The notes under the pieces are model-generated. The model was not told the DNA's origin. It saw nothing but the letters and a program-made list of their open reading frames with translations, and did not search any database. From Ilumatobacteraceae bacterium (GTDB lineage Bacteria > Actinomycetota > Acidimicrobiia > Acidimicrobiales > Ilumatobacteraceae), in contig JAJTEQ010000009.1 in assembly GCA_021298195.1 (NCBI GenBank), positions 1 through 64,000 on the forward strand: a DNA stretch of 64,000 nt. The letters are read 5' to 3'. Position numbers and translations under genes: made by a program. This document shows, piece by piece, positions 25,570 to 34,917 of this stretch (the first letter of the stretch is position 1; the number at the start of each line of letters is the position of its first letter).

Positions 25570-28500
25570 CTACTTGCCGGGCACCGAACCGAGACCGTTG
25601 CGGGTGTCGCTGACGCGCACCGGCGTCATGCCCGTGAAGCCCCGTGACGCGCCGAACCAGCCGTTCACGTCGACGATCACGTCGGTTTCGCCGTACACCA
25701 GAATGCACACGGTTCCATTCGCCGAGACGCGCGCGATGGCTGCGTTGGGAACCGTCTGGCCGGTCGTGAAGTTCAGCGTGGACGCTTCGGGCGCGGCGCC
25801 GCACGGATAGACGGTCACGTAGCCGCCGTAGGCGTTCGCCCGCGTTCCGGTGGCGGTGACGTTGATGGAGACGGCGTCCACTCCGGTGGCCGGCACGCCC
25901 GCGACGTTGAGCACCGGCACCTCCAGCGGTGTCCCACCACCGTTCAACGCACCGACTCGGGCCCGAGCCACTCCGATACCACTGCGGGTGTCGGCGATGC
26001 GCTGTGGCGTGACCTTGGTGAAGCTCCCGCCGGCGGTGAACCAGCCGTTGACGTCGGCGATCAGATCCGCGTTACCGCGCACGTGGAAGCAGACATCACC
26101 ACTGGACGACATCGGAACGATCACCGCGTTGGGAACGTTCACGTTGTTCTCGAAGTTCAGACTGGACACGTTCGGCAACGGAACATCGCACGGGTAGACC
26201 GACACATAGCCGCCGTACTTGTCGACCGACGTTCCGGTGGCGGTGAGATTCAGCGAAACCGCGCTCACGCCCGAGGTGGGAATGCCGTTCACGCCACCGA
26301 AGCGCACCGTCAACGGCGGAGCCGATCCATCCAACGCCCCCACCTTCGACTTTGGTGCGCCGATTCCGTGACGAGTGTCGAGCAATCGGTAAGGAGTCAT
26401 CGCCGTGAAACCGGCCGACGAGGTGAGCCACGAGTTGACGTCGACGATCACATGCGTCGCCACGTACGACGACACGCAGATGAGTCCTGTCGAATCCACC
26501 TTCGACACCACCGCGTTGGCGATGATCTGTCCGGCTCGGAAGTTCAGATTCGACGCATCCGGCTTCGCCGAACCACAGGGCCAAACGGTCAGGTATCCCT
26601 CGCCCACCGGATCGACCACCGTGAAGTTCATGCTGACACCGGTGACCCCGGACTGGGGCGCACCGGCGGTCTCGAGAATCGGGATGCGCAGGTCGACGCC
26701 CGGCGACACCTTCACCACCCACTGCGGTGAGCCTGGCCGACCACCCGCCAGTTCGATCGCACGATCGCGCAACCACAGCGCGAACTCGGCTTGCCCGGTG
26801 TTGTTCAGGTGCACGTCGTCGGTGAACCAGCGATCCTTGGATCCGCCCCAACTGGCCGCGTCCCAGTCCAACACTCGCAACTGCGGCCAGCGCGTGGCCG
26901 CGGCGCGGATGGCGCGGTTTCCCGCCGCGTACGTGGACGTCCCGTTCGACGTGCGTCGCTCCGACATGGTGACCCAACCGACCAAGCGCACGCCCTTGGC
27001 GGTCAGCACCTGCATCACCTGATCGATCTCGGAACCCAAATTGGCCTGGCTGTCGTTGTAGCCCAGCTCCACGATGGCCACGTCGGGTGAGCCGGTCAGG
27101 TTGCGCGCCACCGTCAATCCGTCCACGGTGGCCGGCGGGCAGGAGCCGACGGTGCACCGATTGGACTCGGTGTCATAGGTCGCGTTTCCGAAGACCGAGT
27201 TCAACAGGGTCGGCAATTCGCCCGCACCACCCGAAGTGGCCACCGATGCGCCCACCGAGTCCGCGATGAACACGAAATCGTCGCTGGTCGCGAAATCCCG
27301 GTTCAGCAGACGAACCGTGATGGACTCCGACGGCAGGTCGTAGGCACTGCGCAACCACGCGGTGGTCTTGGTGATCGACTGCGTTCCGTTGTACAAGCGC
27401 AAGCGCACGGCCCACGCCGGCGTGCTGCCGTACGTGCCTTTGGCCAGCAGCGTGGGATCGGGCTCGACCTCGATGCGCGTGATACGCGTCAACCCGGCGC
27501 GCGTCGCCAGACCGGTCATGTCGAGAACGCGGGTCCACCGGACGAACGGGTTGAAGTCGGTCTGATCACCGGGGTCGTCCACCGCGGGGAAGTTCACGCC
27601 GGCGGTGCGAGCGCCGTTCGACGACGAGAACTCGGTGGAGACCGGGATGGTCGGCGCCGCCGGTCGAACGCGAATCATGAGAGCGGTGTCGGCGATGGCG
27701 CGATCGGTGTTGACGTGTTCCTTGACCGTGGCCGCGGCACTCGCCGACGGTCGGCTGGCCGCGCCGCCGTACACCTGGCATGAATCGGTGTCGCACGTCT
27801 TCGCGTAGGTGTAACGCCCTTGCGCCAACGCGTACGACCGGGCGGCCACCGACTGGGCGCGCAACGCGTTGATGCCCGATCCGTTGCCCCAATCACCCCA
27901 GAGCGCCGGCGACTCGCGCGGCACGACACCCCGCAGGTACTGCTCGATCGGAACGTCGTTGACGAGCCGCGTGACTCCCGCGTTGTCGACCGTCGTGAAA
28001 GTGGCGAAGAAGTTGCCGCGGTAGTGCGTCACGGCACCCGAGGAATTGCACAGACCGAGGGTGTTCGCCGCCGCGATGTCGGCGTCACCGTCGGGCACGA
28101 AGAATCCGAGTATCGCCGCGTTCCTCGAGCCACTGGCTTGCCCGAGGTACGACCAACCCGCCAAGGGGTCGCTCTCGCTCGGACAGGCGAGCGATCCCAC
28201 ACCCCACACGTCGAACGCTTCGGTGCCGCTCGCCCGACGGGCCACCAGCGACGCGTACGACCCGGGTTGGACGACACCGTTGATCGACCATTGCGCGTTT
28301 GCGTTCGCGGCGATCACCGACACTTGCGATGCCCCGTCGTAGCTCAACATGCGCACGGTGATTCGTTGGCCCGCCGGAGCCGCACCCATCACGGTGCCGC
28401 CGTAATAGTGATCGAGGATTCGCGTGTAGTCCCAGGGGGTGCCGTCGCCGCGTCCGATCGCCCATCCGAGTGCGCCGTACTGCGACAACCCGCGACCGTG

Positions 28501-28650
28501 ACCGCTGCCCTGACCGTTCACCACGATGGCCACCGCTTCGTTGGGGTCGCCCGGGGCCGCCTCGGCCGGACGGGCCGGGACACCGAGGGCCATGCTCGAG
28601 GCGAGCAGGAGCCCCACGAGGAGGGGAAGCGGGCGGCGGGTCAGGGTCAT
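25570..28650 (-). CDS. Secreted SpoIID-domain/SGNH-hydrolase fusion with three C-terminal repeat modules
   Basis: 1026-aa exported protein. Residues 1-32 form a signal peptide ending near AEAAPG. Residues about 40-390 match SpoIID-like peptidoglycan lytic transglycosylases, with GSGHGRGLSQYGA (48-60), VPIEQYLRGVVPRESPALWG (putative catalytic Glu246) and ALRAQSVAARSYALA. Residues about 455-630 form an SGNH/GDSL esterase: ADS with Ser465, GYND (530-533) and DDVH (611-614). Residues about 645-1026 hold three repeats of about 125 aa with TPxRxxDTRxGxG and DVNxW(F/L) motifs, which recur in the protein at 32809. It probably trims glycan strands and deacylates a wall polymer; both activities are inferred. 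Its start lies 145 bases from the rnhA stop. Confidence 0.85.
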   Translation of the reverse strand: MTLTRRPLPLLVGLLLASSMALGVPARPAEAAPGDPNEAVAIVVNGQGSGHGRGLSQYGALGWAIGRGDGTPWDYTRILDHYYGGTVMGAAPAGQRITVRMLSYDGASQVSVIAANANAQWSINGVVQPGSYASLVARRASGTEAFDVWGVGSLACPSESDPLAGWSYLGQASGSRNAAILGFFVPDGDADIAAANTLGLCNSSGAVTHYRGNFFATFTTVDNAGVTRLVNDVPIEQYLRGVVPRESPALWGDWGNGSGINALRAQSVAARSYALAQGRYTYAKTCDTDSCQVYGGAASRPSASAAATVKEHVNTDRAIADTALMIRVRPAAPTIPVSTEFSSSNGARTAGVNFPAVDDPGDQTDFNPFVRWTRVLDMTGLATRAGLTRITRIEVEPDPTLLAKGTYGSTPAWAVRLRLYNGTQSITKTTAWLRSAYDLPSESITVRLLNRDFATSDDFVFIADSVGASVATSGGAGELPTLLNSVFGNATYDTESNRCTVGSCPPATVDGLTVARNLTGSPDVAIVELGYNDSQANLGSEIDQVMQVLTAKGVRLVGWVTMSERRTSNGTSTYAAGNRAIRAAATRWPQLRVLDWDAASWGGSKDRWFTDDVHLNNTGQAEFALWLRDRAIELAGGRPGSPQWVVKVSPGVDLRIPILETAGAPQSGVTGVSMNFTVVDPVGEGYLTVWPCGSAKPDASNLNFRAGQIIANAVVSKVDSTGLICVSSYVATHVIVDVNSWLTSSAGFTAMTPYRLLDTRHGIGAPKSKVGALDGSAPPLTVRFGGVNGIPTSGVSAVSLNLTATGTSVDKYGGYVSVYPCDVPLPNVSSLNFENNVNVPNAVIVPMSSSGDVCFHVRGNADLIADVNGWFTAGGSFTKVTPQRIADTRSGIGVARARVGALNGGGTPLEVPVLNVAGVPATGVDAVSINVTATGTRANAYGGYVTVYPCGAAPEASTLNFTTGQTVPNAAIARVSANGTVCILVYGETDVIVDVNGWFGASRGFTGMTPVRVSDTRNGLGSVPGK

Positions 28651-28710
28651 GGCAAGTGGGCGTCGAGGACCCCGGGGGTATCGGCCCGAAGGCCACGGGG
28701 CTGAAGAAGT

Positions 28711-28739
28711 CGACCGGCGTCGGGGGGTGACGCCCGTCG
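28711..28739. terminator. Strong hairpin downstream of rnhA
   Basis: CGACcGGCGTC pairs with GACGCCcGTCG around a G-rich seven-base loop: ten base pairs with one C-C mismatch. It lies 56 bases past the rnhA stop on the minus strand and upstream of the SpoIID-SGNH gene. A weaker hairpin (GACCC/GGGTC) is at 28761-28774. Confidence 0.45.
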
Positions 28740-28794
28740 GGGGCGAACCGTACCGAACCCGACCCCTCCGGGTCTCGTCATCCCTGCTCAGGGG

Positions 28795-29280
28795 CTACTT
28801 TTGGCTCTCGGCCACGGCCAACTGGTCCACCAGATCGTTCATCGGGTCGCCGCTGTGACCCTTCACCCACTGAAAATCGGGGCGTTCGGCCTCGGGACAG
28901 GCCTCGTACAGGGCGATCAGGTCCCGCCACAGGTCGGCGTTGGCCACCGGCTCCTTCTTGGCGTTGCGCCACCCGTTGGCCTTCCAACGCACCCACCAAC
29001 GGTCCTTAAAGCAGTTCACGACGTAGGTGGAATCGCTCACGATCACCAGCCGTTTGGTTTGCGCGCGCGCCACCGGACCCATGGTGCGGATGGCCTCGAT
29101 GGCCGCCACCAATTCCATGCGTTGGTTGGTGGTTCGCGGCTCGCCGCCCGAGCCCCGCGGATCACCACCGGGCGCCACGGCCCACGCCCAGCCACCCGGT
29201 CCGGGGTTTCCGCTGCACGCGCCGTCGGTGTAGACGGGCAACACACGGTCGATCGAATGAGCGGACGTCGGAGTGTTCAT
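28795..29280 (-). CDS. rnhA: Ribonuclease HI
   Basis: Degrades RNA in RNA-DNA hybrids. The 161-aa protein has the active-site strand VYTDGACSGNPGPGGWAW (Asp19), Glu56 in TTNQRMELVAAIEA, Asp83 in VIVSDSTYVV and the WVKGHSGDPMNDLVDQLA end with its His and Asp. The ATG at 29280 (MNTPTSAHS) is used; the much longer open frame above it runs through aceE on the opposite strand and is not protein-like. It is divergent from aceE across 60 bases. With rnhB, the window holds both RNase H types. Confidence 0.95.
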   Translation of the reverse strand: MNTPTSAHSIDRVLPVYTDGACSGNPGPGGWAWAVAPGGDPRGSGGEPRTTNQRMELVAAIEAIRTMGPVARAQTKRLVIVSDSTYVVNCFKDRWWVRWKANGWRNAKKEPVANADLWRDLIALYEACPEAERPDFQWVKGHSGDPMNDLVDQLAVAESQK

Positions 29281-29340
29281 GGGTTGCTCATGTTCGCACA
29301 CGTAACACCTACCAATCGGTAACCGTGCGAGACTGACGAC

Positions 29341-32073
29341 ATGCTGTTCGACGGTTCCGTGCATCAACTCCCCGACACCGATCCCGGCGAAACCCAGGAG
29401 TGGCTCGACTCGCTCGACGCCGTCATCGACGTTCACGGCAAGGTTCGCGCTCGCTATCTGCTCTCGCGTTTGCTCGAACGGGCGCGTGAATCGCAGGTCA
29501 GTTTCCCCGCCACGGTCTCCACGCCCTACGTCAACAGCATTCCGCGCGAACACGAACCCTGGTTCCCCGGCGACGAGCACATCGAGCGTCGCATTCGCGC
29601 GTACATCCGCTGGAACGCCGCCGCCATGGTGGTGCGGGCCAACAAGCATGCCGAGGGCATCGGCGGTCACCTGTCCACCTTCGCCAGTTCGGCCTCGCTG
29701 TACGAGATCGGCTTCAACCACTTCTTCCGCGGCAAGGACGACGGCACCGCCGGCGACCACATCTACTTCCAGGGACACGCGGCGCCGGGCGTCTACGCCC
29801 GGGCCTTCCTCGAGGGACGCCTGAGCGAGGACGATCTGGACCATTTCCGCCGCGAGATCGGCCGTGATGGTCGCGGGCTCTCCAGCTACCCGCACCCGCG
29901 TCTGATGCCCGATTTCTGGGAGTTCCCCACCGTCAGCATGGGTCTCGGACCCATCAGCGCCATCTATCACGCGCGCTTCAATCGCTATCTGCTCAACCGC
30001 CAACTCGACGACACCAGCAACAGTCGCGTCTGGGCGTACATCGGCGACGGCGAGACCGACGAGCCCGAGACCCTGGGCGCGCTGTCGTTGGCGTCGCGCG
30101 AACAGCTCGACAACCTCGTCTTCGTCGTGAACTGCAATCTGCAGCGTCTCGACGGACCGGTGCGCGGCAACGGCAAGATCATCCAGGAACTGGAGGCGGT
30201 CTTTCGGGGTGCGGGCTGGAACGTCATCAAGGTCATCTGGGGATCGAAGTGGGACAACCTGCTGGCCCAGGACAAGGACGGCGTGTTGCTGAACAAGATG
30301 AACACCACCGTCGACGGCGAGTTCCAGCGGTACACGGTCGAGGACGGCAACTTCATTCGCGAGAATTTCTTCGGCCCCGACCCGCGCCTGCGCCAGATGG
30401 TGGCGCATCTCACCGATGACGAACTCCGCACGTTGCCCCGTGGTGGCCACGACTACCGCAAGTTGTACGCGGCGTATCGCGCCGCGGCACAGAACCTGGG
30501 CAGTGGTCGACCCACGGCCATTTTGTGCAAGACCGTGAAGGGCTGGACCCTCGGACCCGAGATCGAGGGCCGCAACTCCACGCACCAGATCAAGAAGATG
30601 AACGCCGATCAGTTGCGCGCGCTTCGTGACCGTCTCTATCTGCACGACGAGATTCCCGACGCGGCGCTGGAGGGCGACGTACCTCCGTACTTCCGCCCGA
30701 GCGAGGGTTCGATCGAGTACCAATACCTGCAGGAGCGGCGGCGTGCGTTGGGCGGTTCGGTTCCCAAGCGTGTCGTGCGCGCGCGCCGACCCATGGAGTT
30801 GCCCGATGATTCCGCCTTCGTCGAACTCGACGGCGGATCCGGAGAGCAGGCGGTCAGCACCACGATGGGCTTCACCCGTCTGTTGCGCAGCCTGGCCCGC
30901 GACGAGAAGTTCGGGTCGCGCGTGGTGCCCATCATCCCCGACGAGGCCCGTACCTTCGGCATGGACTCGCTCTTCCGCGAGTTGCGCATCTACGCCTCGC
31001 AGGGGCAGAAGTACGAACCCGTCGATCACGACCTGTTGTTGTCCTACACCGAGTCCTCCGACGGCCAGATCCTGGAAGAGGGCATCACCGAAGCCGGCGC
31101 CATGAGCAGCTTCATCGCCGCCGGCACCTCGTACGCCACGCGCGGCGTGCCGTCGATGCCCTTCTACACCTTCTATTCCATGTTCGGATTCCAGCGCGTG
31201 GGCGATCTCATCTGGCAGGCCGCCGACAGTCGCGCCCGTGGCTTCATGCTCGGGGCCACCGCCGGTCGCACCACGCTGATGGGTGAAGGACTGCAGCATC
31301 AGGACGGTCACAGCCTCGTGCTGGCCTCCACCGTGCCCGCGTGCCAGAGCTACGACCCCGCCTACGCCTACGAGGTGGCGGCCATCGTGAGGCACGGCCT
31401 GCATCGCATGTACGGCGGCGAACTCGGACCGAACGGCGAGAACGACCCCGACGTCTTCTATTACCTCACGCTGTACAACGAGAACTACCCCATGCCCGCC
31501 CGACCGGCGGGCGTGACCGACGCCGACATCGTGTCGGGCCTCTACCGCTGGCAGGTCGCGCCGTCGAACACGACACACCGCGCCACCATCCTGTTCAGCG
31601 GATCGGCCCAAGGCGCGGCGCATGCCGCGGTCCGGGAACTGGCCGAGAAGTTCGACGTGGGTGCCGAACTGTGGTCGGCCACCAGTTACAAGGTGTTGCG
31701 CGAGAACGCACTGTCGGTCGAGCGCGACAATCGCTTGCATCCGGCGCGTCCGGCCGACACACCACGAGTCACTGATTTGTTGGCGCGATCCGAGGGCCCC
31801 ATCACCGCGGTCACCGACTTCATGAAGATCGTGCCCGAACAGATCGCGCGTTTCGTGCCCGACCGCGTCTTCGTGCCCCTCGGCACCGATGGCATGGGCC
31901 GCAGCGACACGCGCGAGGCGCTGCGTGCGCACTTCGAAGTGGACATGCCCTCCGTCGTCGTGGCCGTGCTGTCGGGTCTCCATCGATCGGGGGCCATCGC
32001 GGCATCGGTGGTGAACGACGCGATCACTCGATACGGCCTCGACCCCGATCGCCTCGATCCGTACATCGTCTGA
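29341..32073 (+). CDS. aceE: Pyruvate dehydrogenase E1 component, homodimeric type
   Basis: Thiamine-diphosphate enzyme that decarboxylates pyruvate and acetylates the lipoyl domain of E2. At 910 aa it is the full-length homodimeric AceE. The ThDP motif starts at IGDGETDEPETLGALSLA and ends near NCNLQRLDGPVRGNGK. SEGSIEYQYLQERR and ILEEGITEAGAMSSFIAAGT are also typical. No E2 or E3 gene is adjacent; the flavoprotein at 19.6 kb lacks the disulfide and cannot serve as E3. A poor -10 (GAGACT) lies six bases upstream of the ATG. Confidence 0.96.
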   Translation: MLFDGSVHQLPDTDPGETQEWLDSLDAVIDVHGKVRARYLLSRLLERARESQVSFPATVSTPYVNSIPREHEPWFPGDEHIERRIRAYIRWNAAAMVVRANKHAEGIGGHLSTFASSASLYEIGFNHFFRGKDDGTAGDHIYFQGHAAPGVYARAFLEGRLSEDDLDHFRREIGRDGRGLSSYPHPRLMPDFWEFPTVSMGLGPISAIYHARFNRYLLNRQLDDTSNSRVWAYIGDGETDEPETLGALSLASREQLDNLVFVVNCNLQRLDGPVRGNGKIIQELEAVFRGAGWNVIKVIWGSKWDNLLAQDKDGVLLNKMNTTVDGEFQRYTVEDGNFIRENFFGPDPRLRQMVAHLTDDELRTLPRGGHDYRKLYAAYRAAAQNLGSGRPTAILCKTVKGWTLGPEIEGRNSTHQIKKMNADQLRALRDRLYLHDEIPDAALEGDVPPYFRPSEGSIEYQYLQERRRALGGSVPKRVVRARRPMELPDDSAFVELDGGSGEQAVSTTMGFTRLLRSLARDEKFGSRVVPIIPDEARTFGMDSLFRELRIYASQGQKYEPVDHDLLLSYTESSDGQILEEGITEAGAMSSFIAAGTSYATRGVPSMPFYTFYSMFGFQRVGDLIWQAADSRARGFMLGATAGRTTLMGEGLQHQDGHSLVLASTVPACQSYDPAYAYEVAAIVRHGLHRMYGGELGPNGENDPDVFYYLTLYNENYPMPARPAGVTDADIVSGLYRWQVAPSNTTHRATILFSGSAQGAAHAAVRELAEKFDVGAELWSATSYKVLRENALSVERDNRLHPARPADTPRVTDLLARSEGPITAVTDFMKIVPEQIARFVPDRVFVPLGTDGMGRSDTREALRAHFEVDMPSVVVAVLSGLHRSGAIAASVVNDAITRYGLDPDRLDPYIV

Positions 32074-32113
32074 CGAGTGGGCGTGGTCACCGAGGCTCGT
32101 CTACCCTGACGCC

Positions 32114-32728
32114 ATGTCCGCATCCTCCGGCACGCTCTTCATCACCGGTGATCCCGCCGCCGACAAGTTGCTGAACGCCAATGGCACGGCATTGCTCATC
32201 GGCATGCTCCTCGACCAACAGGTGCCCATGGAGTGGGCGTTCAAGGGTCCGTTCACGTTGAAACAGCGTCTCGGCCATCTGGACCCGCGCAAGATCGCCA
32301 CGATGGATCAGGAGAGCTTCGTGGCACTGTGTTGCGAGAAGCCGGCGATCCATCGCTTCCCCGCCTCCATGGCCCGACGCATCCACGAACTGTGCGCCAT
32401 CCTGGCCACGACGTACGGGGGCAAGGGCGAGAACATGTGGGCCGACGTGAAGACCGGCGCCGAATTGTTCGAACGCCTGCGCACTCTTCCGGGTTACGGC
32501 GAGGAGAAGGCACAGATCTTCGTGGCGCTCCTCGGCAAGCGCATGGGCGTCCGTCCGCGCGGATGGAAGGAAGCCGCCGGGGTGTTCGGCGACCACGAAC
32601 CCCGCACCGTGGCCGACATCGACTCCCCCGAACAACTGTTGAAGGTGCGCGCGTGGAAGAAGGCCGAGAAGGCCGCCGAACGCGACAAGCAGAGTCGTCC
32701 GCTCAAGAAAGTCGCGCCGCGCAAGTAG
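32114..32728 (+). CDS. HhH-GPD family protein (uncharacterised actinobacterial type)
   Basis: 204-aa protein of the helix-hairpin-helix GPD superfamily of base-excision DNA glycosylases. It has the N-terminal LLIGMLLDQQVPMEWAFKGP segment and the HhH LRTLPGYGEEKAQIFVALLG. The Fe-S cluster cysteines of endonuclease III are absent. The C terminus is Lys/Arg-rich. It belongs to a conserved actinobacterial group without a proven substrate, so a repair role is likely but not shown. TACCCT stands six bases before the ATG. Confidence 0.85.
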   Translation: MSASSGTLFITGDPAADKLLNANGTALLIGMLLDQQVPMEWAFKGPFTLKQRLGHLDPRKIATMDQESFVALCCEKPAIHRFPASMARRIHELCAILATTYGGKGENMWADVKTGAELFERLRTLPGYGEEKAQIFVALLGKRMGVRPRGWKEAAGVFGDHEPRTVADIDSPEQLLKVRAWKKAEKAAERDKQSRPLKKVAPRK

Positions 32729-32773
32729 CGGGCTCCACCGGTCTCGCGTTGACCAATTCTTGACCATCCCGCG

Positions 32774-32787
32774 GATGTCGCGACATC
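32774..32787. promoter_or_regulatory. 14-bp perfect palindrome upstream of a secreted repeat protein
   Basis: GATGTCGCGACATC is a gap-free perfect palindrome 21 bases before the ATG at 32809. TTGACC elements precede it and TACAAA follows, so it would overlap the promoter of the secreted protein gene. A regulator site is plausible; none is identified. Confidence 0.35.
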
Positions 32788-32808
32788 GGTACAAACGACA
32801 CTCGTGAC

Positions 32809-34908
32809 ATGGGTTCGATTCGCCGCGTCTTGCTTCCGATCCTCGTGCTCACGAGTCTCCTGCCTCTGCACGTGCCGTCGGTGCGCGCCGCGTCCCAAAC
32901 CACGATCACCTTTTCCGTCGTCGGTGGTGGAACCAACGGCACGATCGGCCTCGACGCCGTCTTCGGAACCAGCGGTGGCGGAGGCGCCTACGACCGCATG
33001 GTGCGTTGGGACGCCGACAACCGACTCTGGAACTACGACCAAGTGCTCGGATCTCCCACCTACGGGTGGCGCACCACCGCGACGTCGTCCTTGACCGTCC
33101 CCGGTGCGGCCAGTCTCATGCGACTCGAGCTGTATCCGCACCCCACCACCACGTGCTCGGGCGCCAACGAGAACGACGCCTGCTACTGGCTCACCTACGA
33201 CCCATGGACCGGAACGAGCGGCGGCACTCACGTGCAGGTCGAACCCTCCATGGGATCGGATTGGCTCGATGTCGGCACCATCAGGTTCCCGACGATCGGA
33301 GACGGCGTGGCGTTTCGCGCCGACGGGGCGATCGTCTCCTCGTCTCCTGTCGCCGAGGGTCGCGTCGAGATCGACTTCTTCCAAATCGACTGTGGGTGGC
33401 ATCAAGTGTGCCAACACCCGCTCACGAACGAGAAGGGTCGGGCCTTGGGCGCGTTCGGCACGTCGAAGAGCAAGGGAGCCCGTTGGACCGCCGGAGTCGT
33501 GTGGCCCGGTCAGTACCTGATCAACGTGCGCGACACGGCACGCGACATTCATCTCCAAGGGATCGTCCAGATCGGTCGCGGCAACATCCCGACCATCGAC
33601 CTTGATTCCCCCTGCTTCGGACTCGACGACTGCGTCAGCCAACAAGGCTCGGTCCCCGCGGTGGCCGGTGGCTTTCACCCCACGACTCCGACCCGCATAC
33701 TCGACACCCGCAAGGGATGGGGCATCGCCAACGGCATGCTTCGATTCGGTGACGGCAGCCAGTCCTCCACCAACCCCCTCCTGCGTGCCGACGACACCGC
33801 CAACCACGATCTACGGGTTCTCGGCGTCGGTGGTGTTCCCGAAAGCGGCGTGAGTGCGGTTCTCCTGAACGTGACCGCCATCGAGCCGGCCACGAACGGT
33901 TTCCTCACCATCGGACCGCGGCCACCGGGACGAGGGGACGTTTTCGACGATCAGAACTCCTACGGTGCATGGCCCGACGCGTCGAACCTCAACGTGCGTG
34001 CCGGACAGACCGCGCCGAACCTGGTGTTGGCGCGCGTCGGAGCCGGCGGTCGCATTCGTCTCTACAACTACGGCTACCCACTTCACATGGTGGCCGACGT
34101 CGCCGGTTGGTTCGACACCGGATCGAGCGTGACCAGTCCCGGTGGTCTCGGTTTCTTCGGTGTCACACCCGCGCGAATTCTCGACACTCGCAACGGCATC
34201 GGGGGCGTGGCCGGTGCCAACCGCTTCGAGGCCGGCAACGATCGGGCGATCGCCATTCGCGGCGTGGCCGGCATCCCGAGCAATGCCGAATCGGTCGTGA
34301 TCAACATCACGGCGGTCGGTCCCACCGGCACCGGCTACGTCACCGCCTATCCCTCGGGCTCGAGCGTCCCCGACGCGTCGAATCTGAACCTGCAGCGCGA
34401 TCAAGACCGCCCCAATCTGGCCGTGGTTCGCATCGGTGCCGATGGCTCGATACGCCTGACGGCCCGCGAGGCCGCCACCCATCTGTTGGTCGACGTTCAG
34501 GGCTACTACGCACCCGCCAACGCCGGCTCGCGGCGAACGACGACCATGAACCCCACGCGCATCTTCGACACCCGTAACAACGTCGGCACCAACGCCGGGC
34601 GACTGGCACCGGGCGAGACCCGTACCGTCGCGGTGGCCGGAGTGGGTGGCGTTCCCATCAATGCCACGGCGGTCTACGTGAACATCACCTCGGTGGAGGC
34701 CTCGTCGTGGGGATGGTTGGCCGTGTGGCCCACCGGCGGCAACCGTCCGGACGTCTCCAACGTGAACTGGCCCGGTGGCACCGACATTCCGAACATGGCC
34801 ATCGTGCCCCTCGGCACCAACGGCACCATTCGGTTGTACAACGATCCCGGCGTCAGCGGTGCGACGACCAGTCACGTGCTCGTCGACGTGATGGGGTACG
34901 TCAGCTGA
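32809..34908 (+). CDS. Secreted protein with DTR/GWF-type repeat modules
   Basis: 699-aa exported protein with a signal peptide (residues 1-28, cut near VRAA). Residues about 30-275 form a beta-rich domain I do not recognise, with possible disulfide pairs (TTTCSGANENDACYW; DCGWHQVCQH; SPCFGLDDC). From about 285 it carries three modules of roughly 125-140 aa, each opening TPTRILDTRKGWG-like and ending in (D)VxGW/Y(F/Y) or DVMGYVS, with PDASNLN in the middle. The same modules end the SpoIID-SGNH protein at 25570. They probably serve adhesion or wall binding on the cell surface; this is inferred from architecture only. Confidence 0.7.
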   Translation: MGSIRRVLLPILVLTSLLPLHVPSVRAASQTTITFSVVGGGTNGTIGLDAVFGTSGGGGAYDRMVRWDADNRLWNYDQVLGSPTYGWRTTATSSLTVPGAASLMRLELYPHPTTTCSGANENDACYWLTYDPWTGTSGGTHVQVEPSMGSDWLDVGTIRFPTIGDGVAFRADGAIVSSSPVAEGRVEIDFFQIDCGWHQVCQHPLTNEKGRALGAFGTSKSKGARWTAGVVWPGQYLINVRDTARDIHLQGIVQIGRGNIPTIDLDSPCFGLDDCVSQQGSVPAVAGGFHPTTPTRILDTRKGWGIANGMLRFGDGSQSSTNPLLRADDTANHDLRVLGVGGVPESGVSAVLLNVTAIEPATNGFLTIGPRPPGRGDVFDDQNSYGAWPDASNLNVRAGQTAPNLVLARVGAGGRIRLYNYGYPLHMVADVAGWFDTGSSVTSPGGLGFFGVTPARILDTRNGIGGVAGANRFEAGNDRAIAIRGVAGIPSNAESVVINITAVGPTGTGYVTAYPSGSSVPDASNLNLQRDQDRPNLAVVRIGADGSIRLTAREAATHLLVDVQGYYAPANAGSRRTTTMNPTRIFDTRNNVGTNAGRLAPGETRTVAVAGVGGVPINATAVYVNITSVEASSWGWLAVWPTGGNRPDVSNVNWPGGTDIPNMAIVPLGTNGTIRLYNDPGVSGATTSHVLVDVMGYVS

Positions 34909-34917
34909 CCTCGTCGG

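Noticed and set aside
28795-31983. 1062-codon minus-strand frame covering aceE
   Set aside because: Only its last 161 codons (RNase HI) are protein-like; the rest is antisense to aceE.
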